In this document: positions 44,894 through 51,949 of the stretch, piece after piece
Layout of the letters: each line of letters opens with the position of its first letter
Position numbering within the stretch: the first letter of the stretch is position 1
Assembly (NCBI GenBank): GCA_902786665.1
Contig: CADADN010000001.1
Coordinates: 89,986 to 153,985 of the forward strand
DNA from: an uncultured Prevotellaceae bacterium
GTDB lineage: Bacteria > Bacteroidota > Bacteroidia > Bacteroidales > Bacteroidaceae
Direction: 5' to 3'
DNA: 64,000 bases
Position numbers and translations under genes: made by a program
The notes under the pieces: model-generated
The model's database searches: none
Seen by the model: only the letters and a program-made list of their open reading frames with translations
Told to the model about the DNA's origin: nothing

Positions 44894-45628
44894 TTATTTT
44901 TCTGCATTATACATCGTACAGATTCCAAAAGTCATCCTCGTGAATGAAGATGACCTGAATCCCACACGCGTGAGGATCTCCATCATGGTCTCGCCCTGTG
45001 GAAATGCCTCGATGGTGGCGGTGAGGTACGCATAGGCCTTGCGGTCTTTGGAGATCAGACGCCCATAGGTGGGTAGAATCGTATGCGAGTAGACCTTGAA
45101 CAACTGCTTCATGGGGAAGCGGGTGGGGTGGGTGAGTTCCACCACACAGAGGTGACCGCCAGGGCGCAACACACGGTACATCTCGGAGAGTCCTTTCTCC
45201 AGGTCTGCAAAATTGCGTATTCCAAAAGCAGCCGTCACGGCATCGAAACTCCCGTCGGCGAATGTCAACTGCATGCAGTCTTCCTTGGCGAAACTGACCA
45301 CGTCGGTCAGTCCCTCGGCAATCACTTTCTTCTGTCCGACGTCCATCATGCCCTCAGAGATGTCGGCTCCGACAAGGCGTTTCGGATGGAGCATCTTGGC
45401 AGTCATGATGGCAAAGTCGCCTGTGCCTGTGGCAATGTCGAGTATCTCTTTCGGGGAGTGCTCGCCAAGTTGCATGATGGCCTTCTTCCTCCATCTCTTG
45501 TCGATGTCGAACGACATCCAGTGGTTGAGCGTGTCGTAGCGAGAGGCGATGTTGTCGAACATCTTCTCTACTTGTTCGCCTTTGCCCGACTCATTGTCGT
45601 AGGGCTTGATCTTCTCTTGCTCGTACAT
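44894..45628 (-). CDS. menG: Demethylmenaquinone methyltransferase
   Basis: A 244-residue SAM methyltransferase completing menaquinone (UbiE/MenG family). The SAM loop is KEILDIATGTGDFAIMTAK. MFDNIASRYDTLNHWMSFDI at the start is the family opening, and AAFGIRNFADLEKGLSEMYR is another mark. Menaquinone would be the quinone of an anaerobe. Its ATG overlaps the purC stop (TAATG). Confidence 0.95.
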   Translation of the reverse strand: MYEQEKIKPYDNESGKGEQVEKMFDNIASRYDTLNHWMSFDIDKRWRKKAIMQLGEHSPKEILDIATGTGDFAIMTAKMLHPKRLVGADISEGMMDVGQKKVIAEGLTDVVSFAKEDCMQLTFADGSFDAVTAAFGIRNFADLEKGLSEMYRVLRPGGHLCVVELTHPTRFPMKQLFKVYSHTILPTYGRLISKDRKAYAYLTATIEAFPQGETMMEILTRVGFRSSSFTRMTFGICTMYNAEK

Positions 45629-46581
45629 TACTTTTTGATAGAAGCGAGGTAGTCGCTCACATTCCGCTCGATGCGTGCCAGCAGTTCTCCCTCATCATCG
45701 GTCTTGATGAATTTCTCGCCGGTGATGTGCTCGTAGAGTTCGATATAGCGGTCGCTTACCGAGGCTGCATATTCGTCGGTGATCTCCGGCATGGTCTGGC
45801 CCGGCTCGTTCATGAAGTCATGGTCGATCAGCCATTGTCTTACGAATTCCTTGGAGAGCTGTCGCTGCGGCAGTCCCTTCTCCAGGTTCTCCTCATAGCC
45901 ATCGGCATAGAAATAGCGGCTGCTGTCGGGGGTGTGGATCTCGTCGATGAGATACACCTTTCCGTCTCTCTTGCCAAACTCGTATTTCGTGTCGACCAGT
46001 ATCAGTCCATGCTTTGCAGCGGTCTCCTGTCCTCTGGCAAACAGCTTCCTGGTGTAATCCTCCATCACAGCATAGTCGTCGGCCGAGACAAGTCCCTGGC
46101 TGATGATTTCCTCCCGTGAGATGTTCATGTCATGACCCTCATCGGCCTTGGTGGTGGGAGTGATGATAGGCTCGGGGAAGCGCTGGTTCTCCACCATCCC
46201 GTCGGGAAGGGGTACGCCACAGAGTTCGCGGCAGCCATCCTTGTAGGCACGCCATGCCGACCCTGTGAGAATAGACCGGATAATCATCTCTACCCTGAAT
46301 CCCTCGCATTTCAGCCCCACAGTGACCATCGGGTCGGGAGTGGCGAGCTTCCAGTTCGGACAGATATCGCTGGTGATGTCAAGAAACTTGGCTGCAATCT
46401 GGTTGAGCACTTGTCCCTTGAAGGGGATGCCTTTGGGCAGGATAACATCGAAAGCCGAGATGCGGTCGGTGGCCACCATGACCAGCAAATCGTCGTTGAT
46501 ATCATACACATCACGCACTTTACCATGGTAAACGCTCTTTTGTCCGTCGAATTTGAAATCGGTCTTTGTTAATGCTTTCAT
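45628..46581 (-). CDS. purC: SAICAR synthetase
   Basis: A 317-residue enzyme joining aspartate to CAIR in purine synthesis. [20 protein letters not shown] and [20 protein letters not shown] form the ATP/substrate region; [12 protein letters not shown] and [20 protein letters not shown] are signatures. The length fits the longer (yeast-like) class rather than the 237-residue E. coli one. With purM, purA, purT and purU it is one of five purine or formyl genes dispersed over the window. Confidence 0.96.
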   Translation of the reverse strand: MKALTKTDFKFDGQKSVYHGKVRDVYDINDDLLVMVATDRISAFDVILPKGIPFKGQVLNQIAAKFLDITSDICPNWKLATPDPMVTVGLKCEGFRVEMIIRSILTGSAWRAYKDGCRELCGVPLPDGMVENQRFPEPIITPTTKADEGHDMNISREEIISQGLVSADDYAVMEDYTRKLFARGQETAAKHGLILVDTKYEFGKRDGKVYLIDEIHTPDSSRYFYADGYEENLEKGLPQRQLSKEFVRQWLIDHDFMNEPGQTMPEITDEYAASVSDRYIELYEHITGEKFIKTDDEGELLARIERNVSDYLASIKK

Positions 46582-46599
46582 TGCTGTCTTTTTATTGAT

Positions 46600-47550
46600 T
46601 TAGTTGTTGCTGTTTTCCTTGTCGGCCCTCTCATAGGCATTCACGATGCGGGTCACCAGTTTGTGGCGCACGATGTCTTTCTTCTCCATCCTCACAAAGC
46701 CGATGCCCTCAATATCCTGGAGCAACTCCAAGGCTTCTGCCAGTCCGCTGCGCTGGCCGCGTGGCAGGTCGATCTGGGTGAGGTCGCCAGTGATGATCAT
46801 CTTGGTGTTCCACCCCATACGGGTAAGGAACATCCTTATTTGGGCCGCTGTGGTGTTCTGGGCCTCGTCGAGAATGACGACGGCGTCGCTGAGCGTACGT
46901 CCACGCATGAATGCCAATGGAGCGATCTGTATGATGCGCTTGTCGATCATGTCTTGCAATTTGGCGGGCGGTATCATGTCCTCAAGCGCGTCGTAAAGGG
47001 GCTGCAGGTAGGGGTCGATTTTGTCCTTCATGTCACCGGGAAGGAATCCCAGTTTCTCTCCTGCCTCCACAGCCGGACGGCTGAGAATGATTTTCTTGGC
47101 GTTTTTCTCCTTCAGCGCCTTAACGGCGAGTGCGATGCTCAGGTAGGTCTTACCCGTCCCGGCAGGACCTTCTGCAAAAACCATGTCGTTGGCCTCATAC
47201 TCGTCAATCAGGCGTTGCTGGTTCTCGCTGCGCCCTTTGATAGGCCGTCCCGAGATGCTGTACACAAGCACGTCTTTCACGCTCTCGGCCTTGGTCTTGC
47301 GCCCTTTTACAATGTCGAGAATGTCCTCGTCAGATATGGTGTTGAATTGCTCCACATGCTTGCGCACTTTCTCCACGCATTCCTCAAAGCGGTCGGTCTC
47401 TTCATTGTCGCCAAGCACCTTGATCACATTACCGCGTGCCACAATCCTGAGTTTGGGGAACAACGACTTGAGCATCAGCAAGTGAACGTTGTTGACGCCA
47501 TAGAACGACACAGGGTCGATGTCCTCAAGAATGATATGCTTTTCTATCAA
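46600..47550 (-). CDS. phoH: PhoH-family ATPase
   Basis: A 316-residue P-loop protein of the PhoH/YbeZ family. An N-terminal KH/RNA-binding-like stretch precedes the ATPase core: FAEGPAGTGKTYLSIALAVK (Walker A), LGFLPGDMKDKIDPYLQPLYD, VVILDEAQNTTAAQIRMFL (Walker B) and GDLTQIDLPRGQRSGL. The biological role is thought to be in RNA or ribosome maturation. It is the first gene of the 16.6 kb minus-strand block. Confidence 0.94.
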   Translation of the reverse strand: MIEKHIILEDIDPVSFYGVNNVHLLMLKSLFPKLRIVARGNVIKVLGDNEETDRFEECVEKVRKHVEQFNTISDEDILDIVKGRKTKAESVKDVLVYSISGRPIKGRSENQQRLIDEYEANDMVFAEGPAGTGKTYLSIALAVKALKEKNAKKIILSRPAVEAGEKLGFLPGDMKDKIDPYLQPLYDALEDMIPPAKLQDMIDKRIIQIAPLAFMRGRTLSDAVVILDEAQNTTAAQIRMFLTRMGWNTKMIITGDLTQIDLPRGQRSGLAEALELLQDIEGIGFVRMEKKDIVRHKLVTRIVNAYERADKENSNN

Positions 47551-47692
47551 TGTCTGAATGATTCATGAATTTGGATGCAAAAATACTCAAAAATATCAAA
47601 ATATTAGCCTATATCCCGAATAATTTGCGCTATAGTTTTGAATTTGGCAGATTTTATCTTTTGTAATGCGGCCGACTTTTTTTAACTTTGCA

Positions 47693-47700
47693 CCCGATTT
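47693..47700 (+). promoter_or_regulatory. -7 promoter box for the DUF5715-like gene
   Basis: TAACTTTG fits TANNTTTG, 11 bases before the ATG at 47712. The preceding 140 bases also serve the divergent phoH gene. No -33 match is at the standard distance. Confidence 0.5.
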
Positions 47701-47711
47701 GGCAGAACTGT

Positions 47712-48563
47712 ATGAATAAACCACAGAAATTATATTTGGAGACTTTCGGCATCGTGGTCATTATTTTGGCGCTCGTGAGGTGTGTCTTCCCCTCTGTTGC
47801 GGGTTCGCTGAACAAAGAAACTGTCGAAGCCGACAGCATCGTCAAAACCGACACTGCCACCACTGCAGATACCATCGTCACAATTTCCACCGATTCGCTT
47901 TCCACCGCTTCTCCAGCCTCTCTTGCAGAAAGGGGTTCAGCGTGTGAACCATTGGCTCGGCACGACTATCCGAATGTTTATCAGCCAGGAGTGAAACATC
48001 CCATCATTGGCGTGCTCAGTTATAGCAAGGCGTTTCCCGATTCCAACGATATTCAACTTGCCGATGCCCAAAAATATGGCGTGTCGGTGGTAAACAATAG
48101 GAAAGAGGCTGAGCAGCTTAAGGCAGAACTTGTTTATATAGGGGCAAGTCCATACTATCATGTCGACCCGCTGAAAAGGAGTATTCCATATCTGGTGCCT
48201 CGGGCCGCCGTGCTGCTCAACGACATCGGCCGTCATTTCTTCGACAGCCTATATGTTAAGCACATCCCTCTACATCAGTTTATCGTCACCAGCGTTCTTC
48301 GTAGCCAGGATGATTTGGAGAACTTAAAGATGGTGAACCGTAACGCATCGGAGAACAGTTGTCATCTTTTTGGCACGACATTCGACATCGGCTATAATCG
48401 CTACAAGGCTGTTCCGGCTGTCGATGGCACGCCTTCACGCGAGGTGGGCAACGACACCTTGAAATGGGTGCTCAGCGAAGTGCTGAGAGACATGCGCCAG
48501 GAAGGGCGCTGCCATGTGAAATACGAAAAGAAACAGGGTTGCTTCCATGTTACCGTGAAGTAG
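47712..48563 (+). CDS. DUF5715-like membrane-anchored carboxypeptidase candidate
   Basis: A 283-residue protein with an N-terminal membrane anchor (about 9-27) and a Thr/Ser/Asp-rich linker of some 50 residues. The C-terminal half has SENSCHLFGTTFDIGYNRY, an SxHxxGxxxD pattern as in M15 (VanY/DacB-like) D,D-peptidases, and a late His in KQGCFHVTVK that could be the third zinc ligand. FIVTSVLRSQDDLENL also fits that fold (T/S-x-x-R). I infer a periplasmic peptidoglycan peptidase; the DUF5715 label is from memory of its overall pattern. Confidence 0.7.
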   Translation: MNKPQKLYLETFGIVVIILALVRCVFPSVAGSLNKETVEADSIVKTDTATTADTIVTISTDSLSTASPASLAERGSACEPLARHDYPNVYQPGVKHPIIGVLSYSKAFPDSNDIQLADAQKYGVSVVNNRKEAEQLKAELVYIGASPYYHVDPLKRSIPYLVPRAAVLLNDIGRHFFDSLYVKHIPLHQFIVTSVLRSQDDLENLKMVNRNASENSCHLFGTTFDIGYNRYKAVPAVDGTPSREVGNDTLKWVLSEVLRDMRQEGRCHVKYEKKQGCFHVTVK

Positions 48564-48590
48564 GAACCAACCCTGTTTCTGAATTTTTTT
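48529..48590 (+). terminator. Terminator with the stop codon in its loop
   Basis: agaaacagggttg (48529-48541) pairs perfectly with caaccctgtttct (48568-48580), followed by gaattttttt. The 26-base loop contains the UAG stop of the upstream gene, so ribosomes finishing translation would cover the left arm. Confidence 0.8.
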
Positions 48591-48630
48591 ATTGAAGTTT
48601 TACTTTCGCTCAATTCCCCAAAATAACCAA

Positions 48631-50112
48631 TTACATCGCTGCTGACGAGACGATGACCTTGGCGCTCGAGTTGTTGTAGATGTCGGGAATGACAAAACTC
48701 ACACCGTCGTACGACAAGGTGCTTCCTCCGGTCACTTTCACGTTCGAGTATTTCTTGCTGTTATGAGTGGAACTGGCTGAGCCTGTGGTGGCTTTGCCTC
48801 CAATGCCCATCATCGTGGCGCCATTGGTGAACACATTCACCGAGGTCTTGAAAGCGGTTCCGCCATCGGCCGAAGCACAAACCAGCACATTGCCGCCCGA
48901 GAGGGTGATGTTGGCGTCTGACTTCACGCCATGGGGCTTTGAATCGAGTTCGCTGGAATATTCGTAAGTGGCACCAGTGGTCACTACCACAAGGTCGCCA
49001 CCACTTACCTCCACCTCGCCAGTGGCATTCAGTCCTTTTCCACCCTCACCAGTGCTGGTGAGACGGAGCGTGCCAGCGGTCATCGTGAATTTGCCATCGC
49101 ATTTGGCGGCTGCACAACTTGACAGGTCGACCTCCGAACTGTCATAGACGGGATTGCCCAGGGTCTTGACATCAATCGTACCGCCACTGACAATCAAATC
49201 GTTGTCGCATTTCAATGCCCTGGTAGCATCGCCAGAAGTGACAATGGTGAGATTGCCTCCTTCCAACATCAGATTGCCATTGTTTTCTTTGTCCGATTTT
49301 TTCGCACCTACGTCTATACCATCGCCTACAGCTGTGATGTTCAATGTTCCACCTTGCATCTGGAAATACTGGTTCACATGGAAGCCATCGCTCTTGGCCT
49401 GCTCCACTGTCACGCTTCCGAGGTTGGATTCAAACTGGGTATACTCATCCGAGAAGAAGCCATGGCGCACGTTTCCCTTGATGTTCAGCGAACCGCTTCC
49501 ACTCCATGAAGAATGTCCTTCCACATAGAATACAGCCTTATGGGTGTCGCTTCCATCATCGGTCACGCTGGTAAGCCCATCCGACAAACTGTTGGATGTT
49601 CCCGTCGCAAGTTCAATGTCAATTTTCTTCCCATCTTGGATGTTGATGGCAGCACTGTCGGGATTGTTCAGACTTACGCCGTTGAGTACTACACGGCAGG
49701 CGTATTCTCCCGACATATAGAAGGAGCCATTCGATGATGTACCCGTCAGGGTATAGGTAACCGATTGTTGAAGTGAAGGAGAGGCAACCAGTGCGACATG
49801 TCCCCCTTTCACATCGGCAGAGATATACTTGGCGATGTTGCCGGCAACAACCACCTTGGCCATGCTGTTGTCATACGATACCAGTACGGTGTTGTCGTTC
49901 ACCTCGGTTTGGTCTACAATCATATTGGTGATTTCGCTGATAGGGAAGGCCTTCCCGCAAATGGTCAGCGTATTGCCATTTTCGTAAACCATATCGCCAG
50001 TTTGCGACGAGGGGAAGGCATAGGTCACATTCCCAACATTCACGTTCAATGTCTGCGACTGAGCAGTCATGCCCAGAAGACAGGAGATGGCAAGAATAGC
50101 AATCTTTCTCAT
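48631..50112 (-). CDS. Secreted Cthe_2159-like beta-helix carbohydrate-binding protein
   Basis: A 493-residue exported protein with a signal peptide (about 1-19). Residues 20-70 form a small strand module (VYENGNTLTICGKAFPISEI). Residues from about 80 match the Cthe_2159-type (DUF4353) right-handed beta-helix that binds acidic polysaccharide: GEYACRVVLNGVSLNNPDSA, then repeats such as GGTLNITAVGDGIDVGAKKS, GGNLTIVTSGDATRALKCD and GGNVLVCASADGGTAFKTS. No catalytic residues and no sorting tail are visible. Its ATG overlaps the stop of the small upstream gene (ATGA). Confidence 0.8.
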   Translation of the reverse strand: MRKIAILAISCLLGMTAQSQTLNVNVGNVTYAFPSSQTGDMVYENGNTLTICGKAFPISEITNMIVDQTEVNDNTVLVSYDNSMAKVVVAGNIAKYISADVKGGHVALVASPSLQQSVTYTLTGTSSNGSFYMSGEYACRVVLNGVSLNNPDSAAINIQDGKKIDIELATGTSNSLSDGLTSVTDDGSDTHKAVFYVEGHSSWSGSGSLNIKGNVRHGFFSDEYTQFESNLGSVTVEQAKSDGFHVNQYFQMQGGTLNITAVGDGIDVGAKKSDKENNGNLMLEGGNLTIVTSGDATRALKCDNDLIVSGGTIDVKTLGNPVYDSSEVDLSSCAAAKCDGKFTMTAGTLRLTSTGEGGKGLNATGEVEVSGGDLVVVTTGATYEYSSELDSKPHGVKSDANITLSGGNVLVCASADGGTAFKTSVNVFTNGATMMGIGGKATTGSASSTHNSKKYSNVKVTGGSTLSYDGVSFVIPDIYNNSSAKVIVSSAAM

Positions 50113-50501
50113 TTTACTACTTTCTTTTGGGTTTTACCATTTTCTTCCTTGATCAAAAACAACCCTTTGCCCATTGCGGCAGTTGCCTCAGACAATGAGG
50201 GATAGGAGCCCAACAACTTGCCCTGAAGATTGTAGACGGTCACCATGCCATTGGCATTCTCGCCGGCAAGACCTGATATGTCAGAGGCGTTGCTGAAATA
50301 CATCTTGCGAAGATTCGTAAGAGGCAACGAAGTGCCATCGCTGGCCACCAGATTTCCATCTTGGAAACTGATCGACAGTCCAGAGGCCACAACACTATAT
50401 TCCGAACCGTCTTCGGTTTGGAATGTCAGATAGGTAAAATCAGCTCCTTGCATAGCCAAAGCTGACAATGATAGTAAAAATGAAAGTAGAAAAATACGCA
50501 T
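50109..50501 (-). CDS. Small secreted protein: strand module plus Por-type tail
   Basis: A 130-residue exported protein starting MRIFLLSFLLSLSALAM. A first module (SGLSISFQDGNLVASDGTSL then PLTNLRKMYF) resembles the N-terminal module of the next gene. The C-terminus, VTVYNLQGKLLGSYPSL to GLFLIKEENGKTQKKVVK, resembles type 9 sorting tails. No other domain fits between. It is coupled to the Cthe_2159-like gene (ATGA). I infer partnership, perhaps with the tail of a formerly single protein. Confidence 0.7.
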   Translation of the reverse strand: MRIFLLSFLLSLSALAMQGADFTYLTFQTEDGSEYSVVASGLSISFQDGNLVASDGTSLPLTNLRKMYFSNASDISGLAGENANGMVTVYNLQGKLLGSYPSLSEATAAMGKGLFLIKEENGKTQKKVVK

Positions 50502-50530
50502 GATAATCACATCTTTATTAAAATCTTTTG

Positions 50531-50563
50531 CAAAGGTAGCACAAAAAAGTGTATGATTTCAAG
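50531..50563 (-). promoter_or_regulatory. Promoter of the secreted pair
   Basis: On the minus strand CTTG (50563-50560), a 21-base spacer and TACCTTTG (50538-50531) fit the Bacteroidetes promoter with one mismatch. The ATG follows about 30 bases on. Confidence 0.65.
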
Positions 50564-50856
50564 ACTTTGTGCATTTTTTTGCATTTTTTGAAAGACAATA
50601 GAAAACGATTGATACAAAATCAAATCGTCTGGCATCTGTCATCCATGCCGATAATTCTGAAAAATATCGATTCGGTATGGAAAGGAAAAAAGGCAGGGAA
50701 TGGTTCGGAAAAAGACAAAAACAATGGAGACTGTTTCACAACGGCCTCCATCATTATTTCTAACTAACTTATTATCAACTATTCATTACTCATTCTAACT
50801 CGCTGCAAAATTACTATTTATTTTTTCCATTATCGCATTTTTTTGTGGAAAATGAT
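50564..50856. other. Intergenic region with an imperfect hairpin
   Basis: This A/T-rich stretch holds no convincing gene. An imperfect hairpin, tggagactgtt (50725-50735) with aacggcctcca (50740-50750), is followed by a moderately T-rich run and may be a weak terminator or leader. A 72-residue open frame here is poorly supported. Confidence 0.35.
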
Positions 50857-50872
50857 ACGTAAACGTTTGCGT
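50857..50872. promoter_or_regulatory. Candidate LacI-family operator
   Basis: acgtaaacgtttgcgt is a 16-base near-palindrome with a central CG and one mismatched pair, the form expected for LacI/GalR-family operators. It covers the TTTG -33 box (50866-50869) of the regulator promoter, so binding would repress the operon by autoregulation. Confidence 0.7.
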
Positions 50873-50897
50873 AATTCCGAAATTCTTACTAATTTTG
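50866..50897 (+). promoter_or_regulatory. Promoter of the LacI-GH31-GH2 operon
   Basis: TTTG at 50866-50869, a 20-base spacer and TAATTTTG at 50890-50897 match the consensus exactly. The ATG at 50906 follows 8 bases after the -7 box, so the leader is nearly absent, and this excludes the ATG at 50843 as start. Confidence 0.8.
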
Positions 50898-50905
50898 CCA
50901 TAATT

Positions 50906-51937
50906 ATGAAACAACGCCGCACTTCTTTAAAAGATTTGGCCGACAAACTGGGTGTGTCGATTGCCACTGTGTCAAGGGCGCTCAGAGGTAGCCATGAGGT
51001 GAGCGAGGAAATGCGAGAACGAGTGAAAGACCTCGCCAAGAAACTCAATTACCGCCCCAATCCTTTTGCCCAAAGCCTGCGCAAGGAGGCTCCGCGAAAT
51101 ATTGGAGTGGTAGTCCCGAATCTGGTTACTCACTATTATGCTGCCGTTCTTGACGGAATAGAGGAGTATGCTCGCCAAAATGGTTATTCCGTTTTCAGCT
51201 GCAACAGCCATGAGGACTATAACCTTGAGGAGAGGGCTGTCGACAACTTCATCTCCATGCACGTGGAGGGTATCATTGCCTGCCTGTCGCAAGACACCAT
51301 CGACTATTCGCATTTCAGGGAAATACACGATATGGGTATCCCCCTGGTATTCTTCGCACGTACATGCCTGCCCGAATTGTTCTCGCAGGTAGTGGCCAAT
51401 GGCGCCGAGGCCGCACAGCAAGCCACCCAGCACCTCATCGATAATGGCTGCCGACGCATCGCATTCATCGGAGGTCCCAACCACCTCGATATGGTGAAAC
51501 GACGCAAGCATGGCTATCTGGAGGCGCTGCGCGACAACCGCATCCCAATAGAACGTGAACTGGTGGCTTGCGATAAAATCGACTTCGATGTGGCCCGTAA
51601 TGCCACCCTCAAGCTCCTTGAGTCGGAGAATCCGCCTGATGCCATACTGGCATTCAACGACATCATCACCTACGCCGCCTTTGATGCCATCAAGAGCAAG
51701 GAACTCGCCATCCCCGACGATGTGGCTATCATGGGGTTCACCGATGGCGACAGTGCGGCTTTCGTCACTCCAAAACTGTCGGCCATCATGGACCAGGCCC
51801 ATATCCAGGGCGAGAAAGCCTGTGAACTCTTGCTCCGCAATATCAATGGCGACACCACCATTTACCATGAGGTGGTGCCCATGATTCTCAAGATTCGTGA
51901 CAGCAGTGTGAAAAACCGAAACAAACAATCTAAATAA
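50906..51937 (+). CDS. LacI-family transcriptional regulator
   Basis: A 343-residue sugar-responsive repressor. The HTH (SLKDLADKLGVSIATVSRAL) and hinge helix (YRPNPFAQSLRKEAPRNIGV) are canonical. A periplasmic-binding-like effector domain follows (VVPNLVTHYYAAVLDGIEEY, RRIAFIGGPNHLDMVKRRKH, DAILAFNDIITYAAFDAI). It lies 12 bases before GH31, under a promoter that contains a LacI-like operator. The likely inducer is an oligosaccharide or sugar released by the GH enzymes. Confidence 0.95.
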   Translation: MKQRRTSLKDLADKLGVSIATVSRALRGSHEVSEEMRERVKDLAKKLNYRPNPFAQSLRKEAPRNIGVVVPNLVTHYYAAVLDGIEEYARQNGYSVFSCNSHEDYNLEERAVDNFISMHVEGIIACLSQDTIDYSHFREIHDMGIPLVFFARTCLPELFSQVVANGAEAAQQATQHLIDNGCRRIAFIGGPNHLDMVKRRKHGYLEALRDNRIPIERELVACDKIDFDVARNATLKLLESENPPDAILAFNDIITYAAFDAIKSKELAIPDDVAIMGFTDGDSAAFVTPKLSAIMDQAHIQGEKACELLLRNINGDTTIYHEVVPMILKIRDSSVKNRNKQSK

Positions 51938-51949
51938 CTATTCATCATT

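Noticed and set aside
50549-50767. 72-residue open frame in the gap upstream of the LacI gene
   Set aside because: Low-complexity, Lys/Asn-rich, no promoter or conserved motif; overlaps the promoter region of the divergent secreted pair.
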